This document shows, in pieces, positions 21,885 to 28,644 of a stretch of 39,304 nucleotides of DNA. Made by a program: the position numbers and the translations under genes. Under the pieces are notes generated by a model. It was given only the letters and a program-made list of their open reading frames with translations. It was not told where the DNA came from and did no database searches. Source of the stretch: a virus; IMG/VR virus record IMGVR_UViG_3300036795_000114, positions 1 through 39,304 of that record; one strand, 5' to 3'. The stretch's first letter is position 1; each line of letters opens with the position of its first letter.

Positions 21885-22162
21885 GCACATCCCCGGCAAC
21901 CCCGACGCCTCTCCCAGTGAAACGCCGGACCGCAGGGGATAAGGGCAGCGGCGGGAAAACGTCAGTCTGTGGTCACCGAGTACGGAGCGTGCGGGCGCGG
22001 TGACCGGATTGGTCCGCACCGGCGCGAGGTACCGCCGTTGCCCGTAACAGGGTGGCGGGGCAGTCAGCCGGCTAGCGCGCGGCAGAAAGCGCGTGGCTGC
22101 CCCGCCACCCGTTCAACGCAAACGCAGACCGTAACGCTCCACCTAACAGAAAGTCACAAGCC
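21864..22162 (+). ncRNA. Structured non-coding leader of the SSB/helicase module
   Basis: This 299-base gap has no convincing gene. It holds promoter P2, a stem GGTCACCG/CGGTGACC (21971-22005), and a strong composite hairpin at 22050-22110. The leader could be a structured 5' UTR, an attenuator, a processed small RNA, or an origin region. Possible frames at 21917-22003 and 21969-22166 look non-coding. Confidence 0.5.
22050..22110 (+). terminator. Long perfect hairpin in the P2 leader (attenuator-like)
   Basis: GGGTGGCGGGGCA (22050-22062) pairs perfectly with TGCCCCGCCACCC (22098-22110). Four further pairs, one of them G-U, extend the stem to 17 bp, and an inner CGCGC/GCGCG stem carries an 8-base loop GGCAGAAA. 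It lies about 50 bases before the SSB start. No U-tract follows, so attenuator, RNA-stability element and origin structure are all possible. Confidence 0.6.
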
Positions 22163-23029
22163 ATGACGGCACCGCAGTTTCCGGCTGGTTGGGGACAGGC
22201 TCCCGCGCCTGCTCCTCAGCCCCCGGCCCAGTACCCGAACCCCGCGTACGCCCCGCAGTTCCCCCCGGGCCAGATGCCCCCGCAGCAGTACGCCCAGCCC
22301 CAGTACGCGCCGCCGATGCAGGCGTACGCCCAGCCCCAGTACGCGCCCCCGCCGCAGGAGCAGTTCACCCCCGCGGGCGGCACGCTGGACGGCTACCTCG
22401 CGCAGCGTTCGGCCGGGACGGCGTACTGGAAGTTCCCGCAGGAGGGCTTCGTCAACATCGGCATGGTGGCCCGCGAGCTGCGCGACACCGACGTCGCCCA
22501 GGTCACGTTCAAGGGCCAGCCGGTGCGGCGTCAGGACGGCTCGATCAACCAGGAGAAGGCGCTCACCATCCCGCTGATCAACGCCGATGGCTCCGAGGCG
22601 GTGTGGGAGGTCAAGGGCAAGAACCGCGACGTGCTCACCGCGGCCGTGCAGGCGGCGGGCGTGCCGAGCGGCATTCCCGAGGCGCACGGCATGCTGCGCG
22701 TGCAGTTCGTCCGTAAGGAGCAGGTGCCGAACTCCTCGGCCACCCGCCACGTCCTGGACGTCCAGTACGCCCGTCCTCAGGGCGCGGACGGCTACGGCAA
22801 CACCGCGCCCGCTGCTCCGGCCGCCCCCGCTCCGCAGACCGCCCCCGCGGCACCGGTGGCACCGGTGGCACAGGCGCCCGTTCCCCAGCCGCAGGCCCCG
22901 GTTCAGCCCGTCGCGCAGGTTCCGCCGATGCCCACAGCGGCACCGGTCCCCGCGCCCGTGGCCGCCCCCGGCCTGTCCCCCGAAGCCGCCGCGCAGTTCC
23001 AGAACATGCTCGGTGGCGCGCAGCAGTAA
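22163..23029 (+). CDS. SSB-like single-stranded DNA-binding protein with low-complexity arms (288 aa)
   Basis: A core of about 115 residues (TAYWKFPQEGFVNIGMVARE, VTFKGQPVRRQDGS, LRVQFVRKEQVPNSSATRHV) resembles phage ssDNA-binding OB-type proteins of actinobacteriophages, which carry KxWxFP-type starts. It is flanked by an N-terminal Pro/Tyr/Gln-rich arm with repeated YAQPQYAPP units and a Pro/Ala-rich C-terminal arm ending QFQNMLGGAQQ. ATG 22163 fits the start of the conserved low-complexity arm. The neighbouring SNF2 helicase, and the exonuclease one module upstream, suggest work at replication or recombination intermediates. Confidence 0.75.
   Translation: MTAPQFPAGWGQAPAPAPQPPAQYPNPAYAPQFPPGQMPPQQYAQPQYAPPMQAYAQPQYAPPPQEQFTPAGGTLDGYLAQRSAGTAYWKFPQEGFVNIGMVARELRDTDVAQVTFKGQPVRRQDGSINQEKALTIPLINADGSEAVWEVKGKNRDVLTAAVQAAGVPSGIPEAHGMLRVQFVRKEQVPNSSATRHVLDVQYARPQGADGYGNTAPAAPAAPAPQTAPAAPVAPVAQAPVPQPQAPVQPVAQVPPMPTAAPVPAPVAAPGLSPEAAAQFQNMLGGAQQ
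22288..22347 (+). repeat. Two 24-bp direct repeats in the SSB N-terminal arm
   Basis: Bases 22288-22311 and 22324-22347 are identical 24-mers with a 36-base period, encoding YAQPQYAP-type units. Slippage within this array would change arm length without breaking the frame. Confidence 0.85.
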
Positions 23030-23100
23030 CCCCGTGACGCGGGCGGCCCGGCGCGGGAACACCCGCCGGGCCGCCCGTTTCCATCTGACCAGGAGGAATA

Positions 23101-24876
23101 GTGGCGCTCGACTTCGCCATTCACGGGGAACTGCACGCCGATGGCGCGACGTTGATCCTGTTCGGCGCGGGCAACATCGAGAAGGCGATCGGCTACCTGC
23201 AGCTGATGACACCGCACTTCGGGCCCACGGACCCGCCGGGCGGGCTGCAGGCGCCAGTGCACTGGGCCACGGTCGTGCAGCTGGCCAGCCTCGGACCGGC
23301 GTGGGTGCCAGGCCCGCGGCTGCAAGCATGGATGCTCGCGCAGACGCAGCGCCGGATCGACCTCGCGCCGCTCACCGTGGAGGCCAACGCCGGCGCGCCC
23401 GGCCGGCCGCGGAGCTACCAGGAGGACGGCGCGCGGATGATCGCCGCCGTCGGCTCGGCCCTGATCTGCGACGATCCCGGTACCGGGAAGACGCTCACCA
23501 CCCTGCTCGGCCTGATGCAGCTACGCGCGGACGGCACGCTGCCCGCGGACCGCCCGATCCTCGTGGTGGCGCCCAACAGTGTGGTGGACAATTGGGTCCG
23601 CGAGGCGCACACCTGGACGGACTTCCGGGCCAAGGCGTGGCGCGGCTCAGCGACGGCGCGCCGCCGGCTGCTGCAGACCCGCGGGCACTGGGACGTCTAC
23701 GTGGTGGGCTACGGCACCGTCGCGAAGGACGCCGACCCGCACGACAAGCACGCGCCGCTGTTCGGCCTGGACCCCGGCGCCGTGGTGGTGGACGAGTGCC
23801 ATTGGGTGAAGAACCCCAACGCCGTGCGCACCAAGGCCGTGACCAAGCTGTGCCACAAGGCCGACGTGGTGATCCCGCTGTCCGGGACGCCCATCACCCA
23901 CCACACGGGCGACCTGCACCCCATCCTGCGCGCGATGAGCCCGGCGGCGTACCCGAGCCGGGAACGCTTCCTCGCGCGCTACCTCGACTCGGTGCCGGGC
24001 GACTACTCGGACACCGTGCTGGGAATCAACGTCGCCGCCGAGCCCGAGTTCCGCGCGAGCCTGGCCGGGCAGTACCGGCACCTGGCCAAGGCGGACGTGC
24101 TCGCCGAGCTCCCGCCGAAGGTCTACTCCGTGCGCCGCGTGACGCTGCCCGCCGGCGCGCGCAAGGCGTACAACTCGATGCGTGACGACATGATCGCGGA
24201 GATGGACAACGGCGACGAGATGCCCGCCATGAACGTCATGACGCAGCTACTCCGGCTGCTTCAGCTGGCGTGCGCGTCGGCCGACGTCACGACCACCATG
24301 GAGATGGTGGACACCGAGTACGGCCCCGAGGAGCGCGAGCGGGTGCACGTCCACCTCCGTGAGCCGAGCTGGAAGGTCGACGAATTCATGGACGTGCTCG
24401 ACGAGCGGCCGGGTAAGCAGGTGCTCGCGTTCGCGCCGTCGCGTCAGCTGATGGTGCTGTGCGGGGAGCGCGCGGCGAAGGAGGGCTACCGCGTCGGCTA
24501 CATCATCGGCGGCCAGAGCCCGGCCGAGCGCACCGCGGCCGTGGACGCCTTCCAGGCCGGCGAGCTGGACGTCATGTGCGCCACCACGCAGGCCGGCGGC
24601 GTGGGCCTGACGCTCACGGCGGCGTCGACGGTGTGCTTCGTGCAGCGGCCGTGGTCGTTCGTGGAAGCCAGCCAGGCCGAGGACCGGGCGCACCGCATGG
24701 GCTCGGAGATCCATGAGTCCATCGAAATCGTGGACATCGTCGCCGTCGACACCATCGACTCGCAGGTGCGTTCGGTGCTGCGCGGGAAGTCCGAGGCGCT
24801 GGCCGAGCTGCTGCAGGACCCGCGGATCGCGGCGCAATGCCTCGGCGGGCGCGGCAGTGATGAGCCCGTTACTTAG
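23101..24876 (+). CDS. SNF2-family helicase/translocase (591 aa)
   Basis: SF2 ATPase. After a ~100-residue N-terminal region come motif I ICDDPGTGKT (122-131), VVAPNSVVDNW (155-165), motif II VVDECHW (229-235), and motif III SGTP (261-264). The second RecA-like domain has VLAFAPSRQLMVL, TTQAGGVGLTLTAAS, and motif VI SQAEDRAHRMGS. These define a compact phage SNF2-like protein, expected to remodel or branch-migrate DNA. GTG 23101 follows AGGAGGAATA, an optimal site. Its stop at 24874-24876 overlaps the first bases of the P3 element. Confidence 0.92.
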   Translation: MALDFAIHGELHADGATLILFGAGNIEKAIGYLQLMTPHFGPTDPPGGLQAPVHWATVVQLASLGPAWVPGPRLQAWMLAQTQRRIDLAPLTVEANAGAPGRPRSYQEDGARMIAAVGSALICDDPGTGKTLTTLLGLMQLRADGTLPADRPILVVAPNSVVDNWVREAHTWTDFRAKAWRGSATARRRLLQTRGHWDVYVVGYGTVAKDADPHDKHAPLFGLDPGAVVVDECHWVKNPNAVRTKAVTKLCHKADVVIPLSGTPITHHTGDLHPILRAMSPAAYPSRERFLARYLDSVPGDYSDTVLGINVAAEPEFRASLAGQYRHLAKADVLAELPPKVYSVRRVTLPAGARKAYNSMRDDMIAEMDNGDEMPAMNVMTQLLRLLQLACASADVTTTMEMVDTEYGPEERERVHVHLREPSWKVDEFMDVLDERPGKQVLAFAPSRQLMVLCGERAAKEGYRVGYIIGGQSPAERTAAVDAFQAGELDVMCATTQAGGVGLTLTAASTVCFVQRPWSFVEASQAEDRAHRMGSEIHESIEIVDIVAVDTIDSQVRSVLRGKSEALAELLQDPRIAAQCLGGRGSDEPVT

Positions 24877-24882
24877 GCACAC

Positions 24883-24912
24883 TTGACACACTAGGAAGAT
24901 CACGCGTACCGT
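24883..24912 (+). promoter_or_regulatory. Promoter P3 (predicted leaderless transcript)
   Basis: TTGACA (24883-24888), 18-bp spacer, TACCGT (24907-24912). ATG 24920 begins seven bases after the -10, at or next to the expected transcription start, so the first message should be leaderless. Upstream TAGGCACAC (24874-24882) is shared with P4 and P5. Confidence 0.7.
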
Positions 24913-24919
24913 CGTCTCC

Positions 24920-25117
24920 ATGACCAGGGACGGAACCCCGCACAAGCACCGCATCGTCGTGGGGCGCAAGCCCTACCGCGGCCCGAACTACTCCCTCCGC
25001 ATCGCCGTCGTGACGGTGCTGTTCGTGCTGGGCCTGATCGCTTCTGTCGCTCGCTCCTGCTCCCCCGATTGCGCGGGTCAGCCGACCCGTTGCCCGACCA
25101 GTGAGGTAACCCGATGA
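24920..25117 (+). CDS. Small single-pass membrane protein (65 aa)
   Basis: ATG 24920. A basic N-terminus (DGTPHKHRIVVGRKPYRG) precedes one hydrophobic segment (SLRIAVVTVLFVLGLIASVA) and a short C-terminal tail with three cysteines (RSCSPDCAGQPTRC). Topology is probably N-in, with the cysteine-bearing tail outside. The first gene of the P3 module, probably expressed early. The stop overlaps the next ATG (ATGA). Function is unknown; envelope modification is a guess. Confidence 0.7.
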   Translation: MTRDGTPHKHRIVVGRKPYRGPNYSLRIAVVTVLFVLGLIASVARSCSPDCAGQPTRCPTSEVTR

Positions 25118-25356
25118 AGATCTATGCACCCGTGCCGGCCGACGGCGAGGCACACGCCATCGTCACGGACGACATGGTCACCGTGTACACCCGCACCGGC
25201 GCCAAGACGACTGACGGCCAGGTGCCGCGCGGCTGGAAGGAGTTCCGTCCGTTCGCGCCGTTCGCCGACGTGGTGGAGCAGTACGACTCGGGCGCGTTCC
25301 CGGACAAGGGCGAGGCGTTCGACTGCATCCGCGAGATCGTCGAGGATGAGGCGTGA
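25114..25356 (+). CDS. Unknown small protein (80 aa)
   Basis: ATG 25114 overlaps the previous stop. The product (MKIYAPVPADGEAHAIVTDD, then VPRGWKEFRPFAPFADVVEQ) appears alpha/beta with an acidic end (IREIVEDEA). Its own end overlaps the start of the methyltransferase remnant (GTGA). No family was recognised. Confidence 0.7.
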   Translation: MKIYAPVPADGEAHAIVTDDMVTVYTRTGAKTTDGQVPRGWKEFRPFAPFADVVEQYDSGAFPDKGEAFDCIREIVEDEA

Positions 25357-25605
25357 TCGTCGTCGGTGATGCCCGGGAGACCAAGCTCCCGTCCCGCTCG
25401 GTGGACCTCGTCGTCACCAGCCCGCCGTACTTCGGTCTCCGGACGTACGGCGCGCTGGGCGAGATCGGCGGCGAGGCCACCCCAGCCGAGTACGTCAAGG
25501 CCATGACCGACGCCGGCCGTCGCGCGTCGCATGGGCCGGGCCTTCCACGGCGTCGAGCTGAACCCCGAGTACGCCGCCATCGCCCGCACCCGGGTGTACG
25601 GGTGA
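25353..25605 (+). pseudogene. Deleted DNA methyltransferase remnant
   Basis: The N-terminus is clearly a site-specific amino-methyltransferase: IVVGDARETKLPSRSVDLVV followed by TSPPYFGLRTYG (motif IV) and TPAEYVKAMTD. At about 25508-25520 the sequence jumps, and in the +1 frame reads AVARRMGRAFHGVELNPEYA then AIARTRVYG and TGA (25603-25605), the usual C-terminus of the same family. The target-recognition region and the DPFxGSGT motif are missing, so most of the enzyme has been deleted with a frame change. The old stop still overlaps the RuvC start (GTGA). The current upstream frame instead reads straight into the RuvC gene, giving a possible 239-residue read-through product. Confidence 0.85.
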
Positions 25606-26072
25606 CCGCCGTGCTGGGCGTTGACCCCGGCGGCACCACCGGCGTGGCGCTCGTGGCGTTCAAGCGCGGGCGCTACCACCTGTACGCGCACCGCGGACTC
25701 GTCGGCACCGCGGCGGAGGTGGCCGCTGATCTACAGGACAAGGGCACCGAGCTGATGATGCTGGGCGTACCCGTGGCCGTAGAGCGGTTCGTGGTGAGCC
25801 GACGGGCGGGACGCAGCTCCTCGGCCGCCGCGGGGGAGAAAGCGCGCCACATCATCGGCGCCTTGGAGACCTCGGGCGCCCACCTGCACCGCGCCACGGC
25901 CAGCGAGGTGAAGCGCTGGGCCACCGACAAGCGGCTCGCCGCCGCCGGCCTCCGCCCCACGCAGGGCCTCCCGCACACCCGCGACGCGTGCCGTCACGCG
26001 CTCTACACCCTCGTCAAGCACTACGGATGTCCCGACCCGTTGGGCCGCCGGTACCAGGAGGCAGACCAGTGA
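25602..26072 (+). CDS. RuvC-like Holliday junction resolvase (156 aa)
   Basis: RNase H-fold nuclease: first Asp in LGVDPGGTTGVALV (D8), Glu in VAVERFVV (E61) and a C-terminal acidic motif HTRDACRHALYTLV (D128, H132), the catalytic pattern of RuvC/phage resolvases. Expected to resolve branched DNA before packaging. GTG 25602 is chosen from the GTGA overlap with the ancient methyltransferase stop. Because the deletion put the methyltransferase start in the same frame, an 83-residue N-terminal extension may also be made. Confidence 0.85.
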   Translation: MTAVLGVDPGGTTGVALVAFKRGRYHLYAHRGLVGTAAEVAADLQDKGTELMMLGVPVAVERFVVSRRAGRSSSAAAGEKARHIIGALETSGAHLHRATASEVKRWATDKRLAAAGLRPTQGLPHTRDACRHALYTLVKHYGCPDPLGRRYQEADQ

Positions 26073-26713
26073 CCACCAGATACGCAATCAAGCTCACGGA
26101 CATGCCCACCATCGGCATCGCCGTCGTCCGCTCGGGGCTCTGCCCGTTCGGCCATGACCTCACGCTCCCGGACTCCGTCTCCCGCACGCAGGGCGTGCAC
26201 CGGTGCCGGGCGTGCTGGGCGGCCGTGCGCGGGCCCGAGCTATGCAAGGCCGGCCTGCACCCGAAGAGCCCCGGCGTCCGGTCGTGCGGGGCGTGCGCCG
26301 CCGAGACGCACGAGGGCCCCAAGGACATGAGCTACCTGTTCGTCGGCCTGCCGCCGGTGGACGTGCTGAACGGGGCGTCGTGCAGCCCGGAGATGGCCGA
26401 TTGGTTCGACCCGATGGAGCGCGGCGGCCGGCTGGTCGGGGGCGCGACCACGGGCCAGCTCTCGGCCGACGTGGCGAGGGCCATGGACATCTGCGCGCAG
26501 TGCCCCGTCCGGGCGGCGTGCCTGGAGGACGCCTTGCGCTGGCGCCGGGAAGGCGTCTACGGCGGCGCGTACTTCACTCGCCGCTGGCACCAGGCGTTCC
26601 GCTCGGCCCTGCGCAACGACACCACGCCGCCGCCCCTGCGCACGCGGGACCTCGTCCGCGCGAGCCCGCGCAAGGCGGCCGACGCGCTGGCCGAGCTGCC
26701 GGACGCCGGGTAG
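26069..26713 (+). CDS. WhiB-like transcription factor with N-terminal zinc-binding module (214 aa)
   Basis: Residues ~100-175 form a Wbl domain: C105 (GASCSPEMADWF), C142/C145/C151 in ICAQCPVRAACLEDA, and the G-rich turn EGVYGGAYF (161-169). Wbl proteins bind a [4Fe-4S] cluster and the primary sigma factor; phage copies (TM4 WhiBTM4) can interfere with host division genes. The N-terminal 80 residues carry two Cys/His sets (C25/H29/C46/C49 and C59/H64/C73/C76), probably zinc-binding and unusual for short phage Wbl proteins. A basic C-terminus (RTRDLVRASPRKAADALAEL) could contact DNA. GTG 26069 overlaps the RuvC stop. Confidence 0.87.
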   Translation: MTTRYAIKLTDMPTIGIAVVRSGLCPFGHDLTLPDSVSRTQGVHRCRACWAAVRGPELCKAGLHPKSPGVRSCGACAAETHEGPKDMSYLFVGLPPVDVLNGASCSPEMADWFDPMERGGRLVGGATTGQLSADVARAMDICAQCPVRAACLEDALRWRREGVYGGAYFTRRWHQAFRSALRNDTTPPPLRTRDLVRASPRKAADALAELPDAG

Positions 26714-26714
26714 C

Positions 26715-26759
26715 CCATCCGGGTGGTTCAGAAGTAGGCACACTTGACACACCTGGCAC
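26715..26759 (+). repeat. Promoter-associated 45-bp repeat, copy P4
   Basis: Matches 29796-29840 at 42 of 45 positions; the last 25 bases (TAGGCACACTTGACACACCT...) are identical. It holds TTGACA (26744-26749). No good -10 is seen at 17-18 bp (GAAGCT at best), so P4 may be weak or activator-dependent. It precedes the gene at 26780. Confidence 0.85.
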
Positions 26760-26779
26760 GCATAGGGGAAGCTACTCCC

Positions 26780-27157
26780 ATGAACGAAACGAAGCGTTAC
26801 CGCACCGAACAGATCTCAGGCGTGGGCTGGGCGGTCGTCGACACCGAGAACGGCCGCAAAACCGTCGCACAGCGCAAGTTCGCCAGCGACGCCGATGCGG
26901 TTGCGGCCAACCTGAACAGTGCCCTCCCGGCCGAGACGGTGGCGAAGTTCGAGGGCATGCGCGACCTGGAGTTCGCGGTCATGGGCGACCGCGCGTCGGT
27001 CGCTTTCGCCCCGTCCAACCTCCCGGGCTACCTGCACGACATGCGGACGAACGCGCTGCTGAAGTCCCGAGCGCGCCTCTCGGCCGCTGTGGACGCGCTC
27101 ACGCCGACCGAGCTGGCCGCGTACGGCCCGTGGCGCCACGCGGACTTGCTCCGATGA
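26780..27157 (+). CDS. Unknown protein (125 aa)
   Basis: ATG 26780 is preferred, with AGGGGAA upstream; an ATG further upstream would fall inside the promoter repeat. The first half is beta-rich (RTEQISGVGWAVVDTENGRK), the second helical (LLKSRARLSAAVDALTPTEL). It is the first gene of the P4 module. No family was recognised. Confidence 0.72.
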   Translation: MNETKRYRTEQISGVGWAVVDTENGRKTVAQRKFASDADAVAANLNSALPAETVAKFEGMRDLEFAVMGDRASVAFAPSNLPGYLHDMRTNALLKSRARLSAAVDALTPTELAAYGPWRHADLLR

Positions 27158-27264
27158 ACGAGATGACCAACGTCTCGGCCGCCTGCTTCTTCCTCGCGTT
27201 CGTCGCGGTGCTGTTCACCGTGGCGTACGTGCGGGGCCTGATCGTCGCCAAGGGGACCAAGTGA
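27154..27264 (+). CDS. 36-aa single-pass membrane peptide
   Basis: ATG 27154 overlaps the previous stop (ATGA) and its own stop overlaps the next start (GTGA). One hydrophobic segment (SAACFFLAFVAVLFTVAYV) fills most of the peptide, ending with a short basic tail (GLIVAKGTK). Double coupling supports translation. Function is unknown. Confidence 0.62.
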   Translation: MNEMTNVSAACFFLAFVAVLFTVAYVRGLIVAKGTK

Positions 27265-27440
27265 TCACCGGAGTCTGGATCAGCCCGGACCGCCTGCGCA
27301 TGGCCGTGCAGTTCGAGGAAGACAGCATCGCCATCGTGGACGCCCAGTTCGAACAGCTGCTCGACATCGAAGAGGCGTGCGTCAGTGGTCAGGTGCCCGT
27401 CGGTTGGGAGCCGCTGTACGAGCCCGAGGAGGGCACGTGA
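27261..27440 (+). CDS. Unknown acidic protein (59 aa)
   Basis: GTG 27261 overlaps the upstream stop. The protein (VITGVWISPDRLRMAVQFEE, then QLLDIEEACVSGQVPVGWEP) is acidic with no membrane segment. It is coupled to the next small gene by GTGA. No family was recognised. Confidence 0.65.
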   Translation: MITGVWISPDRLRMAVQFEEDSIAIVDAQFEQLLDIEEACVSGQVPVGWEPLYEPEEGT

Positions 27441-27553
27441 TCGGCGCCGCTGGGTTCATCCTGTATCTGCTACTGCTCCGCCCGGAGACCGTGCTCGCGG
27501 CCACCGTCATTACCGCGATGGTGCGCTGGCACCGCCGGTTACCGAAGGGTTGA
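27437..27553 (+). CDS. 38-aa membrane peptide
   Basis: GTG 27437 overlaps the preceding stop. Two short hydrophobic stretches (IGAAGFILYLLLL and ETVLAATVITAMV) and a basic end (RWHRRLPKG) suggest a small membrane hairpin or a single slanted helix. It is followed after two bases by the lipoprotein gene. Function is unknown. Confidence 0.6.
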   Translation: MIGAAGFILYLLLLRPETVLAATVITAMVRWHRRLPKG

Positions 27554-27555
27554 TC

Positions 27556-27942
27556 ATGTACAAGGGTTATTACGCCTGGTGGTTCGGGGTGACGATCGCC
27601 CTGGTGGTCGTGCTCACCGGCTGTGCCGGGCCGTCGGCTCCCGTGGCCGCACCGCCCACCACCTGGAGCAGTACCACGGCCGCCGCGCCGATCGACGCCG
27701 CGATCGCCCACCCGACCTCGTACGCCGAGCTGAAGGCGGACGTCACCGCGCTGGACTCGAACATCGGCGTCGCGCTCACCCCGGGCCTGCCCGCCAAGGT
27801 GTGCGAGGCGCTGCCGCTGCTCGGCCAGTCGCAGGTCACGGCCTCTCTCATCGACGGCTTCAACCAGGGCTCGGGCTACTCGTTCCCCGCGTACACCGTC
27901 GCCCAGTACGCCCGCCTGATCATCGACTACTGCAACCACTGA
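27556..27942 (+). CDS. Lipoprotein, DUF732-like (128 aa)
   Basis: A typical lipoprotein signal peptide: basic start (MYKGYY), hydrophobic core (FGVTIALVVVL) and lipobox LTGC with Cys23 as the lipidation site. A Pro/Thr/Ser/Ala linker follows. The last ~60 residues (AKVCEALPLLGQ ... YTVAQYARLIIDYCNH) have two cysteines spaced as in DUF732 proteins of mycobacteria and relatives. Exported lipoproteins of phages often block receptors or DNA entry of competitors; superinfection exclusion is a reasonable but unproved role. ATG 27556 follows GAAGGG. Confidence 0.8.
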   Translation: MYKGYYAWWFGVTIALVVVLTGCAGPSAPVAAPPTTWSSTTAAAPIDAAIAHPTSYAELKADVTALDSNIGVALTPGLPAKVCEALPLLGQSQVTASLIDGFNQGSGYSFPAYTVAQYARLIIDYCNH

Positions 27943-27955
27943 GAGGACCAGACCA

Positions 27956-28471
27956 GTGAAACTCAACCGTTACATCTACGCCGCCGCGTTCATCGTCACC
28001 GTCGCGTTCGTCGTATGGCTCGCCATCGGCGTCACGCAGGCGCTCGGCTGGACGGCGTGGGCTACCGTCGTCGGGTCCGGAGTGGCCGTCATGCTCTTGC
28101 TGTGGATCGTGGCCGCCGAGCTGGCCGTACGGGATGCCCGCGCCGCCGTGGCCCGCATCGTCCGCGAGGAGCTGCACCGTGACGACGTCGACGCGCTGGC
28201 CGACTCGCTCACCGCGGACGTGCTCGCCGAGCAGACCGCTGAGGAGTTCGTGGCGGAGAAGCTGGTGGGCTACCGCCCCGGCGCCGAGCAACTCGGAATC
28301 CGGCAAGGGCAGCAAGCTGTGGAAGTACTCGGCGAGCGCCCTGGCCGCCACACGCTGATGGACGACACGCAGCAGTTGTTCACCCACGACGAACTGTTCG
28401 GTGACGGCACGCACGCCTACAACGACGTGACCGAGGCGTTCCCCGGCCGCCTGTTTCCCGACGGCGAATGA
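27956..28471 (+). CDS. Membrane protein with two helices and charged C-terminus (171 aa)
   Basis: GTG 27956 follows GAGAGGACCAGACCA. Two hydrophobic helices near residues 7-26 and 33-55 (YAAAFIVTVAFVVWLAIGV; VVGSGVAVMLLLWIVAAELA) precede a helical cytoplasmic region (VARIVREELHRDDVDALADS). At 28285-28329 it contains a 45-base tract nearly identical to the MuF gene, but read in a different frame. The other frame there gives SESGKGSKLWKYSAS and stops at 28358, directly overlapping ATG of MDDTQQLFTHDEL. The gene may therefore be frameshifted or may end by frameshifting; the continuous frame is annotated. Confidence 0.68.
   Translation: MKLNRYIYAAAFIVTVAFVVWLAIGVTQALGWTAWATVVGSGVAVMLLLWIVAAELAVRDARAAVARIVREELHRDDVDALADSLTADVLAEQTAEEFVAEKLVGYRPGAEQLGIRQGQQAVEVLGERPGRHTLMDDTQQLFTHDELFGDGTHAYNDVTEAFPGRLFPDGE
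28285..28329 (+). repeat. 45-bp tract shared (inverted) with the MuF-protease gene
   Basis: Plus-strand 28285-28329 matches the reverse complement of 9309-9353 at 42 of 45 positions, with the last 29 bases identical. In the MuF gene it encodes SNLEFGKGSKLWKY. Here the same peptide would be made only in the frame offset from the annotated one. Confidence 0.9.
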
Positions 28472-28644
28472 CCACCGTGGAGCGGCGGCCGGTCTGCGAA
28501 GCCACGCCGCAGAAGATCAAATACCTGACGGCGCACGACGCGCTCACCGGCCGCCACGCCCGGAAGTTCCCCCTCCTGCACAGCTACCACTGCACGTCGT
28601 GCGGGTACCACCACCTCACATCACAGAGAGTGAAGGACCAGTGA
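28468..28644 (+). CDS. Small zinc-ribbon-like protein (58 aa)
   Basis: ATG 28468 overlaps the previous stop (ATGA); the stop overlaps the glycosyltransferase start (GTGA). C10 (RPVCEATP), and C42, C45 (YHCTSCGYHH) with two adjacent histidines may bind zinc. The rest is basic (QKIKYL, GRHARKFP). Function is unknown; nucleic acid binding is possible. Confidence 0.65.
   Translation: MTTVERRPVCEATPQKIKYLTAHDALTGRHARKFPLLHSYHCTSCGYHHLTSQRVKDQ

Noticed and set aside
21917-22003. A 28-codon basic peptide frame in the P2 leader
   Set aside because: Arg/Gly-rich composition is typical of random high-GC sequence, and it overlaps an RNA stem; not supported.
21969-22166. A 65-codon frame whose stop overlaps the SSB start as ATGA
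   Set aside because: It runs through the long hairpin, has no recognisable protein character and no good ribosome-binding site. The overlap alone is not enough.
25353-26072. A genuine methyltransferase-RuvC fusion enzyme
   Set aside because: The methyltransferase part lacks the SAM-binding and target-recognition regions, and its true C-terminus is present in another frame. The join is best read as a deletion by-product.
26780-27157. Upstream ATG at 26744 for the P4 first gene
   Set aside because: It would place the start inside the conserved promoter repeat; ATG 26780 has a good ribosome-binding site.
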